Part shown: one piece after another, positions 19,036-27,928 of the stretch
Position numbering within the stretch: position 1 is the stretch's first letter
Layout of the letters: every line of letters starts with the position of its first letter
Source: Methanobrevibacter sp.
GTDB taxonomy: Archaea > Methanobacteriota > Methanobacteria > Methanobacteriales > Methanobacteriaceae
Assembly: GCA_022775905.1 (NCBI GenBank)
Contig: JALFJX010000014.1
Span: 1-50,509 of the forward strand
Direction: 5' to 3'
Length of the DNA stretch: 50,509 bases
The notes under the pieces: generated by a model
Database searches by the model: none
What the model was told of the DNA's origin: nothing
What the model saw: only the letters and a program-made list of their open reading frames with translations
Made by a program: the position numbers and the translations under genes

Positions 19036-19929
19036 ATGGAAATTATATTTTTAGGAACATCCTCAGCAGTACATTCATATAACAGAAACCACCCTGCAAT
19101 TATTTTAAAAGCATTTGGTGAGACAATGTTATTTGATTGCGGCGAAGGAACACAAAGACAACTAATTTTTGCTAAAGTAAGTCCTATGAAAATATCCAAG
19201 ATATTTCTTAGCCATTATCACGGAGATCATATTTTAGGCCTTCCAGGATTGTTGCAATCCATGAATTTCAGAGGAAGAGAAACAAAATTAACAATATATG
19301 GTCCAAAAGGTTTAAACACACTAAAAAATGCAATATTTAACTTAGGATACTGTAAAATTGATTTTCCAATTGAATTTATTGAAATAGGTACAGAAACTAT
19401 TGAAAGCTGTGAAGAATACATTATCAAATCACAGGACGTCAATCACCAAGTTCCATGCTTAGCATACACCGTTAAAGAACTCAAAAAGCCTAGGTTTTTA
19501 CGTGAAAAAGCTATTGAATTAGGCGTTCCAGTAGGTCCTGCCTTCGGAAAACTTCACAACGGCGAAGAAGTTGAAGTTAACGGCAAAATTATAAAACCAG
19601 AACAGGTTTTAGGCCCTGCAAGAAAAGGAAATAAAGTAACCTATTCAGGAGACACAACACCATGTGAAGAAATGATTGAATTTGCAAAAGATTCAACCCT
19701 CCTCATTCACGAGTCAACATATGTAAATGAAGATGCCGACAAGGCAAAGGACAATTTCCATTCAACATCTTCTGATGCAGCAAGAATAGCTAAAAAAAGC
19801 AATTCAAAACAATTAGTTTTAACACATTTCAGTACAAGATACACTTCATTGGATGATCTGCTTAAAGAAGCAAAGGAAATCTTTGAAAATACCAAACTTG
19901 CAAAAGATTTCATGAAGATAGAAATTTAA
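19036..19929 (+). CDS. rnz: Ribonuclease Z (tRNA 3' processing)
   Basis: 297 residues of the short RNase Z type. The metallo-beta-lactamase signature is SHYHGDHILGLPG (HYHGDH at 60-65), with further ligands in SGDTTPC, HESTYV and LVLTHFSTRY. It cuts tRNA precursors after the discriminator base to prepare the 3' end for CCA. GTGAT precedes the ATG. It heads a rnz-mscS-nadA operon with gaps of 10 bp and an overlap; the three functions are unrelated. Confidence 0.96.
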   Translation: MEIIFLGTSSAVHSYNRNHPAIILKAFGETMLFDCGEGTQRQLIFAKVSPMKISKIFLSHYHGDHILGLPGLLQSMNFRGRETKLTIYGPKGLNTLKNAIFNLGYCKIDFPIEFIEIGTETIESCEEYIIKSQDVNHQVPCLAYTVKELKKPRFLREKAIELGVPVGPAFGKLHNGEEVEVNGKIIKPEQVLGPARKGNKVTYSGDTTPCEEMIEFAKDSTLLIHESTYVNEDADKAKDNFHSTSSDAARIAKKSNSKQLVLTHFSTRYTSLDDLLKEAKEIFENTKLAKDFMKIEI

Positions 19930-19939
19930 AGATGATATT

Positions 19940-20686
19940 ATGGACATTCCGCTAATAGATAACCCAACAAGAACTCTAATTTATATTTTAATAGTTATCA
20001 TTGGAACATCAATTCTAACAAGAGTTGTTGCTTTTTTAATGAATAGAATGAATCGTTTTCATGGAAATCAAGCAGCAATCTATCTCACAAGAGACATAAT
20101 AAATTATGTAATTTATTTTGTTGCATTGATGATTATTTTACAGTTCTTTGGAATCAATCTTGCAGGAACACTATTGAGTTTAGGAATAGCAGGTATTGCT
20201 TTGAGTTTTGCAGCTAAAGACATAATATCAAATTTATTTTCAGGAATAATATTGATTATCGGAAGAAGTATTCAAGTTGGAGACACCATTGAAATAAACA
20301 ATAAAAAAGGTGTTGTTGAAAGACTTACACTTAGATCAACAATTATTTCTGATGACAATGGAGTTAAAGAAATCATTCCAAACTCCACATTGACAAATAA
20401 TCCTTATTATTACTTTAAAACTCCTGAAAAATATAGGGCAGATTTGGAAATCTGCTTAACATTAGATGTTGATGTTGAGGAGTTTGAAGAGTATATTGTG
20501 GATAAAATGTTAAAGCAGGATGGAATATTAGAAAATCCAAAGCCTGCTGTTTACTCAAAAGGAACTGCATTTGATGAAAGCCAACTAAAAGTTTCATTTT
20601 GGGTAAAAGACTTTAATAGTAAAGATAAATATAAATTAATAATCACTAACGAAATAAGAAAATTTATAAAAATGGGTGAAAAATAA
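19940..20686 (+). CDS. Small-conductance mechanosensitive ion channel (MscS family)
   Basis: 248 residues. Three membrane helices (about 12-34, 52-72, 75-110) are followed by a cytoplasmic beta and alpha/beta domain. The pore-lining third helix shows the Gly/Ala-rich MscS pattern (LLSLGIAGIALSFAAKDIISN), and GDTIEINNKKGVVERLTLRS is the typical start of the beta domain. These channels open on hypo-osmotic membrane tension and release solutes. GATGAT precedes the ATG. The TAA stop overlaps the nadA start as TAATG, so the two are translationally coupled. Confidence 0.93.
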   Translation: MDIPLIDNPTRTLIYILIVIIGTSILTRVVAFLMNRMNRFHGNQAAIYLTRDIINYVIYFVALMIILQFFGINLAGTLLSLGIAGIALSFAAKDIISNLFSGIILIIGRSIQVGDTIEINNKKGVVERLTLRSTIISDDNGVKEIIPNSTLTNNPYYYFKTPEKYRADLEICLTLDVDVEEFEEYIVDKMLKQDGILENPKPAVYSKGTAFDESQLKVSFWVKDFNSKDKYKLIITNEIRKFIKMGEK

Positions 20687-21603
20687 TGACTAACGCTCTT
20701 CAAGACGAAATTTTAAAATTGAAAGATGAAAAAAATGCAATCATACTTGCACACAATTACCAACCAAAAGAAGTTCAGGAAATCGCAGACTTCCTTGGAG
20801 ATTCATTAGAATTATGTATCAAAGCTTCTGAAATTGACGATAAAGATTTAGTAATATTCTGTGGTGTGGATTTCATGGCAGAAACTGCATTCATATTAAA
20901 TCCTGACAAAAAAATTGTCATTCCAACATTAGAAGCAGAATGTCCAATGGCACACATGTTACCTGAAGAAGTTCTTTTAGAAGTTAAAGAAGAGCATCCT
21001 GATGCTGGAGTTATCCTTTATGTAAACAGTATTGCTGAAGCAAAACAACATGCAGACACATTATGTACTTCAGCTAATGCAGTGAAAGTTGCTGAAAGCA
21101 TACCTCATAAAAAAATATTATTTGGACCAGATAAAAACTTAGGAGCACACGTTGCAGCTAAACTTGATAAAGAAATCATTCCAGTTCCAAAAGATGGTCA
21201 CTGTTACGTTCACAGATTATTCCATATTGAAGATGTCGAACTTAAAAGAGAACAACACCCTAATGCAGAAATAATATGCCATCCAGAATGTGACATGAAA
21301 GTTCAAAAAGCATGTGATCAAGTAATGTCCACCGGAGGAATGTTAAGATACATTGCAGCAAGTGATAAGGAAGAATTCGTAATCGGAACTGAAATTGACA
21401 TGATTACAAGAATCAATGCAGAAGTTCCTGGTAAAAAATTATATCCTTTACTTGAAGGAGCTATTTGTGAAACTATGAAGTTACACACACTTGAAAAAAT
21501 TAGAGATTCCCTTGTAAACGAAGCTCCACAAGTCACATTACCTAAAGATGTTGCTGACAAATCAAGAAAAGCAGTACAACATATGCTTGATGCTTCAAAA
21601 TAA
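20686..21603 (+). CDS. nadA: Quinolinate synthase
   Basis: 305 residues. The three cysteines that hold the [4Fe-4S] cluster sit at the expected spacing: Cys86 (EAECPMAH), Cys173 (DGHCYVH) and Cys261 (EGAICETM). LAHNYQPKEVQ near the start is family-typical. It condenses iminoaspartate with dihydroxyacetone phosphate to form quinolinate, the substrate of NadC. It overlaps the end of mscS by one base. A strong hairpin terminator follows at 21618. The partner that makes iminoaspartate (aspartate dehydrogenase or NadB) is not in this window. Confidence 0.97.
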   Translation: MTNALQDEILKLKDEKNAIILAHNYQPKEVQEIADFLGDSLELCIKASEIDDKDLVIFCGVDFMAETAFILNPDKKIVIPTLEAECPMAHMLPEEVLLEVKEEHPDAGVILYVNSIAEAKQHADTLCTSANAVKVAESIPHKKILFGPDKNLGAHVAAKLDKEIIPVPKDGHCYVHRLFHIEDVELKREQHPNAEIICHPECDMKVQKACDQVMSTGGMLRYIAASDKEEFVIGTEIDMITRINAEVPGKKLYPLLEGAICETMKLHTLEKIRDSLVNEAPQVTLPKDVADKSRKAVQHMLDASK

Positions 21604-21617
21604 TTAAAAAAAATTAT

Positions 21618-21654
21618 AAAGCTAATTTCTAATTAGCTTTTTCTTATTCTATTT
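21618..21654 (+). terminator. Hairpin terminator after nadA
   Basis: AAAGCTAAT (21618-21626) pairs perfectly with ATTAGCTTT (21632-21640) around a 5-nt loop, and a T-rich tract follows. It lies between the convergent nadA and hydrolase remnant and could stop transcripts from both sides. Confidence 0.7.
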
Positions 21655-22618
21655 CATATTCATTTACAAATGAGAGTATTTTGTAAATGGAATCATTTTT
21701 GTTATTATAATCAAATTCTTCAGCTTCTGGAGTAATTACTTTTATAACCACATTATCAATTGTTCCTTCTAAAGGCAATACATCATTTTCAATATCCATA
21801 TAAAATAGATCAGATGTAGTTACAATTAAAGTGCTTGCTTTAATATTGGATAGTTTATCTACGACATCATACTCCAAGAGACACTTTGTGAGGTATTTCA
21901 AATCAAAAATATCTCTGAATAAACCTGCTTCAACAAAATCCTCAAGCATAGCATCAACTTCTTCTCTGGATGCATTAGCAAGTTGGTCTCTAGACAAATA
22001 ATTTAAAAACAGCAAACGATTGATTACCACAACCAATTGTGATAAAGAAGAATCATAAACATCAGAATAAAGGGCATCGTTAGATTCCAAAATCGCTTCT
22101 ATAGATTTAAAAAATACATAATTCCTTCCAGACAATTTAGACATATTATTCAAAGACACAATATGTTCCATGTAATCAGGATATTCAGCAGCCCATGTAA
22201 ATACTTCACAGCCTCCAATACCTTCACCAATTATTGCCAAAACATTATCTATGTCAAATTTCTCTTTCAAGAATTGTTTTTTAAAGTTGACAGAATCCCT
22301 AAAAGTTTATACTGGGGATTTATATTTTAAACCTGTTGTGGATGGTGAACAGGATTCAGGTGAACCTAATGCAAGAATCCTTATAAAAAAGTATTTATTA
22401 TTACGAATAAACTCAAATTCCTCACCCTCATGAAGAATTTCCTTTGTTAAATTATTATGAAGATTAAGTAAAGCAGAGCGTTCTCCTTTAAGAGTAGAAC
22501 AAAATACAATTGCATTAATCATATTTCCATCTTCATCATATTTTGGAATCCCCATTGTACTATATTCAACATTTACATCCTCAAGAACTGCACCGGATTC
22601 AAATTCAAAAGAAGACAT
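21644..22618 (-). pseudogene. MetX-like alpha/beta hydrolase copy, interrupted by TAA and lacking catalytic residues
   Basis: Reading through a single in-frame TAA (22307-22309) gives a protein of about 324 residues that aligns along its length with the intact hydrolase encoded just upstream (22982-23932). The TAA falls where the intact copy has Tyr in FPKYSIND. The two halves are in the same frame, so this is a nonsense change, not a shift. The copy has also lost the nucleophile: GNSMGG in the intact protein reads GEGIGG here, and no His matches the LGHLCF site. It therefore could not act as a homoserine O-acetyltransferase-type enzyme even before the stop. ATG 22618 (MSSFEFESG) is the likely original start; the frame remains open a little upstream. 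Confidence 0.75.
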
Positions 22619-22713
22619 GGCATGATTACCAAATTCAACATTCAATTCTCGAATAATAATAACACATCCCTTATTTAATTAATATAATACAAATAATTTA
22701 GAATATAAATAGT

Positions 22714-22992
22714 TTATACCATATCCTCTAAAAAACTAGACAAAAATACAAACATTTCTATTTCTTCCCTTACAATGAAATCATCAAGCCTAAACTGTGC
22801 AACATCACTTTGAAAAGGATATAATTTTTCATCAAAATACATTTTAATTATTAAAATATTTTCATTGATTACTATATTTTCAGACAAATTGTTCATAAGA
22901 TAATCCATTTGTGCAGGTAACAATCCAGACACACTATACTCAACGAATTTGCGATTATTTTCATCACCATAATTTGAAATCTTAACAATCAT
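22714..22992 (-). CDS. Hypothetical small acidic protein
   Basis: 92 residues that I do not recognise. Soluble, with an LPAQMDYLMNNLSENIVINENILIIKMYF stretch suggesting a helix followed by strands; no cysteines and no known motif. Its ATG overlaps the last codons of the intact hydrolase gene by 11 bp, so translation is probably coupled and the two proteins may work together. The decayed second hydrolase copy follows downstream on the same strand. Confidence 0.6.
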   Translation of the reverse strand: MIVKISNYGDENNRKFVEYSVSGLLPAQMDYLMNNLSENIVINENILIIKMYFDEKLYPFQSDVAQFRLDDFIVREEIEMFVFLSSFLEDMV

Positions 22993-23932
22993 TAAATTCC
23001 CCCATAAACTCTTTTAATTCATTTGAAATTGTATCTAATTCATTGAAACACAAATGCCCCAAGTCAGAATCCATAATTATTAATTGAGAACCATCAATCA
23101 TTTGAGACATTGGAATAGCATCTAATTCTGGAGGAAAATGTGGATCTTGCTTGCATGCAATTATCAATGTCTTTGATTTGATTTTATCCAATTCATTTTC
23201 AACATCAAAATACATGCATGCTTCATTGCAGTACTTCAAATCATAGATATCTGTTTCTATGCTTTCATTGCCGAAGTTTTCAAATTCAGAATGCAATTCT
23301 GCTTTAGACATATTCCTTAAAGCTTCTTTAGACAATCCAAAATTAAATTCCGCCAAACTAGCTATCCTCAATGTTCTATTTAAAGAATAAGTTAATTCAC
23401 CACGATTATAATCAGGGTCAGATTCTATTATTTCATTTACAAAGTGAGATAGAATGAAATCATGACCTGCAACTTTATAACTGCTAACACCACAAATGAT
23501 AAAATCAGCATAATCCTGGAAGTTAATTGCTGAAGTAAGAGCAACAAAACCCCCCATAGAGTTACCAATCATGCCTAAAACATGATTAATGCTGAATTTT
23601 TGTGCCAGGAATTCCTTTTGAAAGTTCACAACATCATTAATTGAATATTTTGGAAACCTGTTTTTTAAATCAGTAGTTGATGGTGAACAGGATCCAGGAG
23701 AACCAAGAGCTGAAATACAAATGAAGAAATATTTATTTTCATCAAAAGCATCATTTTCACCAAGTAATGGTGCAAGTTTTTTTACTGAAGAATAGCTGCC
23801 CAAAGAACCGTGACAGTACACTACAGCATTTTTTATAAAGCCATTTTCATCATAGACAGGAGTTCCAAAAGTCATGTATTCCACAGTTACATCAGTCAAT
23901 ACATCACCATTTTCAAATTCAAATGAATCCAT
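22982..23932 (-). CDS. Alpha/beta hydrolase, homoserine O-acetyltransferase (MetX)-like
   Basis: 316 residues from ATG 23932 (an in-frame GTG lies one codon upstream). The catalytic triad is visible: Ser125 in GNSMGG, Asp263 in ACKQDPHFPPE and His293 in LGHLCF. The N-terminal FENGDVLTDVTVEYMTFGTP and the SALGSPGSCSPSTT segment fit the MetX family, but the protein is shorter than true MetX (about 370-490 residues) and lacks part of the lid, so acetyl transfer to homoserine is uncertain. The frame stays open upstream of the ATG and a GGAGG lies near 23986, so the true start may be further up with a non-standard codon. It is the first gene of a minus-strand cluster with a 92-residue orphan and a decayed paralogue. 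Confidence 0.78.
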   Translation of the reverse strand: MDSFEFENGDVLTDVTVEYMTFGTPVYDENGFIKNAVVYCHGSLGSYSSVKKLAPLLGENDAFDENKYFFICISALGSPGSCSPSTTDLKNRFPKYSINDVVNFQKEFLAQKFSINHVLGMIGNSMGGFVALTSAINFQDYADFIICGVSSYKVAGHDFILSHFVNEIIESDPDYNRGELTYSLNRTLRIASLAEFNFGLSKEALRNMSKAELHSEFENFGNESIETDIYDLKYCNEACMYFDVENELDKIKSKTLIIACKQDPHFPPELDAIPMSQMIDGSQLIIMDSDLGHLCFNELDTISNELKEFMGEFNDC

Positions 23933-24058
23933 CACAAAGTATTCATTTTTTGATATAAAATAATCATCATCGTAAATTAAAATTCCTCCATCCCAAATTG
24001 AATTAAATTATTCTTTAAAAAACAAATTATTTAAATTAAACTAAACAATGTTATTGTA

Positions 24059-24841
24059 ATGAAATATAAAATCTTAGAAAAACCTAGTTGCGAAGAAGGA
24101 TACGACCTTGTTCAGGAAGCTTTACGTAAAAAAGCAACAATATTAATCTTTGCTTGCTGTAAAGTCAGCTATGAAGGAAGAGCATTAAGTGAACTCAACT
24201 GGGGAGAACGTATAATAATGATTAAGCCAGACGGTGCATTCTTAATTCACCAAGAGAAAAAAGTAGAACCTGTTAACTGGCAACCACCAAAATCAAGGAC
24301 TAGAAGTTACATCAAAAATGACAATCTATTTTTAGAAAGTCACAGAAGAACCCCAAAAGAATTGTTAACCGTTGAAATTAGGAAAATCCAATTTATCAAT
24401 TATGCCAATATTGAAGACTTTGAAGAGCTTGAACAGGCAGGATACGAAAAAGATATGAGTGACATGATAATGGAAAAACCTCACATGATTGAAAAAGGTT
24501 TTACTCCAACTACCCGTGAATACAGCGTAGACCATGGATTCATTGACATTTTAGGAAAAGACAAAGACAATAACCTAATGGTTCTTGAATTAAAAGCCCG
24601 TAAAGCTGGAGTTACAGCAGTAAAACAACTCAGAAGATATCTTCAAGATTTAAAAAATACAGATAACGACTATTTAAGAGAGTGCAAATCAGAGAAAAAA
24701 CAGATTAGAGGATTACTTGTTGCACCTTCAATAATGGACGATGCTTTGGAATTGCTTGAAGAAGAAGGCATTGAATTTGTGTCCGTGGAACCTCCACGTG
24801 AGCTAAAAAGAGATAAAAAAGTAACATTAGATGCATTCTAA
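24059..24841 (+). CDS. nucS: Endonuclease NucS
   Basis: 260 residues. The N-terminal half (about 1-120) is the DNA-binding domain. The C-terminal half is a RecB-like nuclease with Asp163 (GFIDIL), Glu177 and Lys179 (VLELKA) and Gln190 (AVKQLRRY). Archaeal and actinobacterial NucS/EndoMS cut both strands at mismatches and can act on branched DNA together with the sliding clamp. The extreme C-terminus VTLDAF resembles a short PCNA-interacting tail. No Shine-Dalgarno is seen. The last 4 bp overlap the convergent neighbour. Confidence 0.95.
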   Translation: MKYKILEKPSCEEGYDLVQEALRKKATILIFACCKVSYEGRALSELNWGERIIMIKPDGAFLIHQEKKVEPVNWQPPKSRTRSYIKNDNLFLESHRRTPKELLTVEIRKIQFINYANIEDFEELEQAGYEKDMSDMIMEKPHMIEKGFTPTTREYSVDHGFIDILGKDKDNNLMVLELKARKAGVTAVKQLRRYLQDLKNTDNDYLRECKSEKKQIRGLLVAPSIMDDALELLEEEGIEFVSVEPPRELKRDKKVTLDAF

Positions 24842-25317
24842 TCCAATGCATCCTCAATTTTTTTCAATTCATTATTATAATAATTTATTGTGTATAAATT
24901 AGCAGGTGTAGATTTAACCACATGACAGTCTTTTTCTAATTTATAAATAAGATAATCTTCACCATCTAAAGGAATGGTTGCATCTTCATCCAACAATTCT
25001 AAATTTTCAAGTTCTTCCAAGATATTTTGATATTCTTTTTCTTCAAGAGCAATCAAATCATCCAATTCCATGTCCTGAGCCTTAGGGTTTAAATGAGTTG
25101 CAATAGCTACAAACCCATTGACCATTTTATCTGACAATTCAAATATTGCAGTTCTAATTTCAACCATAGACATTTTTACATGAATTAAAGTGTTTTTGGT
25201 GACTGGAATTTCCTTAGACAAACCTATTTGGTTAATTTCATAGTTATTTTTCCACTCCCCAATTTTGTAAACTGCATAATTTATATCATTAACATTAATA
25301 ATTTCTTCATTGGTCAT
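24838..25317 (-). CDS. Hypothetical acidic protein
   Basis: 159 residues, strongly acidic, without membrane segments or recognised motifs. The central part (about 65-110) is helical and charged and may form a short coiled coil. GTGATAGA precedes the ATG. It overlaps nucS tail to tail by 4 bp and is divergent from the zinc-ribbon membrane protein across a 92-bp promoter region with a perfect inverted repeat. I cannot assign a function. Confidence 0.65.
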   Translation of the reverse strand: MTNEEIINVNDINYAVYKIGEWKNNYEINQIGLSKEIPVTKNTLIHVKMSMVEIRTAIFELSDKMVNGFVAIATHLNPKAQDMELDDLIALEEKEYQNILEELENLELLDEDATIPLDGEDYLIYKLEKDCHVVKSTPANLYTINYYNNELKKIEDALD

Positions 25318-25335
25318 TCTATCACGATTATAAAT

Positions 25336-25359
25336 ATCTATTTATAATAATAAATAGAT
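25336..25359. promoter_or_regulatory. Inverted repeat in a divergent promoter, possible operator
   Basis: ATCTATTTAT (25336-25345) and ATAAATAGAT (25350-25359) form a perfect 10-bp inverted repeat with a 4-nt spacer, midway between the divergent genes starting at 25317 and 25410. The position suits a regulator binding site for both. In such A+T-rich DNA a chance palindrome is possible. Confidence 0.35.
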
Positions 25360-25409
25360 TATTATAAATATTGTTAATAATAAATGTAAATTTTAATGGA
25401 GGTTAAACA

Positions 25410-26126
25410 GTGAAAAAATGTCCTGAATGTGGAAATCCTAGTTATGATGGAGCCCCAGTTTGTGGAAACTGTGGATATAAATTCCCTATGGCTAAAAAAA
25501 TAGTGCCTAAAGGTGAAGATATATTCAAAAAAGAACCCAAAAAGGTCAAAAAACAATCCAAAAAGGGAAAAACTTCCAATGACGAAAGTACACTTAATAT
25601 TTTAAAACAAAAGAAACTTATTATTGGAATAATCTTAGTTATAACTTTAATTATAATTTGTGGAATCTTTTTAACAGGATCAAGTGACAAATCTTCCCCA
25701 ATTCAAAGTATTGACTCCGCTCAATACAGTGCAGGTGATTTTTCATTCAAATATCCTAACAATTGGCAGCAAATAAACCAAACTGATGCTGAACACCCTG
25801 GTGCAATATTCTACAAAACAACAAACAATACAACTGTTGAATACTATAATGTAAGCAGCAGTGCATCATCCTTGAAAGAAATAAATCAAAACAGAATCAG
25901 CCATGCTCAAAGCGTAGGTGCATCCGTAACACTTCTTGAAACTATAACATTAGACGGAAGAAATGCATCAAATATCATCTTAGAGAATGCTGATGGAAAC
26001 TACACAAGATATGTTTCAATGTTTAGTGATGGTGAACTATATGTATTTAGACTTTCTGGCGATTCTGTAAATTCCGTTACATCTGATGAAATTACCGGAA
26101 TGATAAACTCTGCAGATATTGCTTAA
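25410..26126 (+). CDS. Membrane-anchored zinc-ribbon protein with a PsbP/DUF1795-like outer domain
   Basis: 238 residues. The N-terminus is a zinc ribbon (Cys4, Cys7, Cys18, Cys21), followed by a Lys-rich linker (about 28-60), one membrane helix (70-88) and an outer domain of about 150 residues. The outer domain contains FSFKYPNNWQQINQ, a pattern seen in PsbP/DUF1795-type lipoprotein domains. The ribbon should face the cytoplasm and the C-terminal domain the outside. Translation starts at GTG 25410, supported by GGAGGT at 25399-25404. A palindromic terminator follows directly. Function unknown. Confidence 0.75.
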   Translation: MKKCPECGNPSYDGAPVCGNCGYKFPMAKKIVPKGEDIFKKEPKKVKKQSKKGKTSNDESTLNILKQKKLIIGIILVITLIIICGIFLTGSSDKSSPIQSIDSAQYSAGDFSFKYPNNWQQINQTDAEHPGAIFYKTTNNTTVEYYNVSSSASSLKEINQNRISHAQSVGASVTLLETITLDGRNASNIILENADGNYTRYVSMFSDGELYVFRLSGDSVNSVTSDEITGMINSADIA

Positions 26127-26160
26127 GTATGATTTAAATCATACTTCTTTTCTATTTTTT
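26125..26160 (+). terminator. Palindromic terminator after the zinc-ribbon membrane protein gene
   Basis: A 22-nt perfect palindrome (arms AAGTATGATTT and AAATCATACTT, 26125-26146) begins at the stop codon and is followed by a T-rich tract ending in TTTTTT. It separates this gene from the nitrilase gene 12 nt further on. Confidence 0.7.
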
Positions 26161-26171
26161 AAGTGTTTAAA

Positions 26172-26999
26172 ATGACAAAAATTAAGCTTGCTTTATGTCA
26201 AATGAATGTTGTCGACAATAAAGAAAAAAACATAAAAACAGCTCGTTTGATGATTGAAGAAAGCATATCTAAAAATGCTGATTTTATAATATTACCTGAA
26301 ATGTTTAACTGCCCATATTCCAACGACAAATTTATTGAATATGGTGAAAAAGAGAAAAGCAGTGAAACACTTTCTGAAATTTCCAAATTAGCTAAATCAA
26401 ACAATGTATACATCCTTGCAGGATCAATTCCGGAAATAGAAGAAGACAAATTATACAATACCAGTTATCTTTTCGATAGACAAGGAAATGTTATTGCAAA
26501 GCATAGGAAAATGCATCTCTTTGATATTGACGTTAAAAGAAAGATAACATTTAAAGAGTCAGATGTGCTAACCGCAGGTAATGACTTTACAATAGCTGAT
26601 ACTGAATTTGGGAAAGTTGGTATTGGAATATGTTATGACATTCGTTTCCCAGAGCTTGCAAAAATCATGGTTGAAAACGGAGCATTAATCTTGATTTATC
26701 CAGGTGCATTCAATATGACAACAGGCCCAGCACATTGGGAGTTGCTATTCCGTTCAAGAGCAATGGACAATCAGGCATTCTGTATTGGCGTTGCACCCGC
26801 ATTGAATAATGATGCAAGTTACCATAGCTATGGACATTCAATAATTACAAATCCTTGGGGAGAAGTAATAGCCCAAGCTAGTGAAAAAGAAAGTTTAATA
26901 ATTTCAGAAATCGATTTAAGTGAAATAAAAAAAGTAAGGGAAGAGTTACCTCTTTTAAAGAATAAAAGAGATGACCTCTACGAAGTTATTCAAAAATAA
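26172..26999 (+). CDS. Carbon-nitrogen hydrolase (nitrilase superfamily, omega-amidase-like)
   Basis: 275 residues from ATG 26172; an in-frame GTG lies three codons earlier, without an RBS. The catalytic triad is Glu43 (LPEMFNCP), Lys113 (HRKMHLFD) and Cys154 (GICYDIRFPE). The motif set RKMHLFD and FNMTTGPAHWELL is closest to the Nit2/omega-amidase branch, which hydrolyses alpha-ketoglutaramate and related amides. The substrate is inferred. Its stop codon directly abuts the stop of the convergent HEAT-repeat gene. Confidence 0.9.
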   Translation: MTKIKLALCQMNVVDNKEKNIKTARLMIEESISKNADFIILPEMFNCPYSNDKFIEYGEKEKSSETLSEISKLAKSNNVYILAGSIPEIEEDKLYNTSYLFDRQGNVIAKHRKMHLFDIDVKRKITFKESDVLTAGNDFTIADTEFGKVGIGICYDIRFPELAKIMVENGALILIYPGAFNMTTGPAHWELLFRSRAMDNQAFCIGVAPALNNDASYHSYGHSIITNPWGEVIAQASEKESLIISEIDLSEIKKVREELPLLKNKRDDLYEVIQK

Positions 27000-27848
27000 C
27001 TATTTTAATTTTGCCAATCTTTTCTCGAAGTAAGATAATTTTTTATCATTGTCTGCAAATACTTCAATTGCAGTTTCAATTACTCTAACTTCATTGTCAT
27101 AGTCATTATCTTTCCTATATAATACACATAATCTTTTGTATGGAGCATCTTTAGCCTGTTTTGACTCAACATACCTTTCGTATTCTTTAATAGCTTTTTG
27201 CATATTGGTTTTTTCCCATTCTTTAATGGTACTCATTGGAATGACTTTAACAACAGATTTTCCAGATGCTTTTGCTTTTTGTCTTTTTTGTGCCTTTTTA
27301 ATAGCTTTATTACATGATTTTTTGAAGTCTTCATCTTTTTCTGCTTTTCTTGCATCTTTAATTGCTTTAATTGATTCATCAGTTGCAAGGTCTCCTAAAG
27401 ATTGAATAGCTGCTAATCTAACACCCCAATCCTCATCCTGAAGACATTTTGAAATTGAATCAAGTTCATCTGCAGCTTGAAGTTCACCTAATGCACGTAC
27501 GGCAACTTTCCTAACTCCAAAATCCTCATCTTCAGTTGCTTCAACAAAATAAGGTACAACTTTACTATTTTCAGTTTCTTTAAGTGCAAAAGCTAAAAAT
27601 CTTTTGTTTTTACCTTCAGCATTGCTAAATTCCTCAATTAATTTATCAACAGCCATTTCACCCATGTTACCTAAAATTTCAGCTGCTTTGAATCTGACTT
27701 GTGCATTATCATCAGTAGTAGCTTTAATTAATGGTTCAATAGCTGATTCATCAGTAATTCCAACTAATGATTCTATAGCTTCTTTTCTAACTTTGACATC
27801 CTCATCAGATAGTTTAGAAATAGCATCATCAAAACTTAAATTAGTCAT
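27000..27848 (-). CDS. HEAT-repeat (PBS lyase-like) protein
   Basis: 282 residues. At least four or five repeats of about 31 residues cover residues 1-170, each with the pattern D-x-x-x-x-V-R-x-x-A-x-x-x-L-G (for example AQVRFKAAEILGNMG, FGVRKVAVRALGELQ, WGVRLAAIQSLGDL). A Lys-rich helical linker (about 175-200) follows, then a helical C-terminus (KEYERYVESKQAKDAPYKRL) that resembles TPR. Such proteins are usually scaffolds for protein-protein contacts. The stop is adjacent, with no gap, to that of the nitrilase gene. Confidence 0.88.
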   Translation of the reverse strand: MTNLSFDDAISKLSDEDVKVRKEAIESLVGITDESAIEPLIKATTDDNAQVRFKAAEILGNMGEMAVDKLIEEFSNAEGKNKRFLAFALKETENSKVVPYFVEATEDEDFGVRKVAVRALGELQAADELDSISKCLQDEDWGVRLAAIQSLGDLATDESIKAIKDARKAEKDEDFKKSCNKAIKKAQKRQKAKASGKSVVKVIPMSTIKEWEKTNMQKAIKEYERYVESKQAKDAPYKRLCVLYRKDNDYDNEVRVIETAIEVFADNDKKLSYFEKRLAKLK

Positions 27849-27900
27849 GATAATAAGTTAGTTTTTAAGAATATATAATCTTTTAATAAAAATAGGAAAT

Positions 27901-27928
27901 TAAATAAGAGAAAAAATTCTCTTATTTA
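27901..27928 (-). terminator. Hairpin terminator at the SDR 3' end
   Basis: TAAATAAGAGAA (27901-27912) pairs with TTCTCTTATTTA (27917-27928) around AAAA, a 12-bp stem that includes the stop codon of the minus-strand SDR gene. Confidence 0.6.

Noticed and set aside
22307-22309. Recoded TAA (read as Tyr) in the hydrolase copy
   Set aside because: TAA ends most genes in the window; a simple nonsense change in an already degenerate copy explains it.
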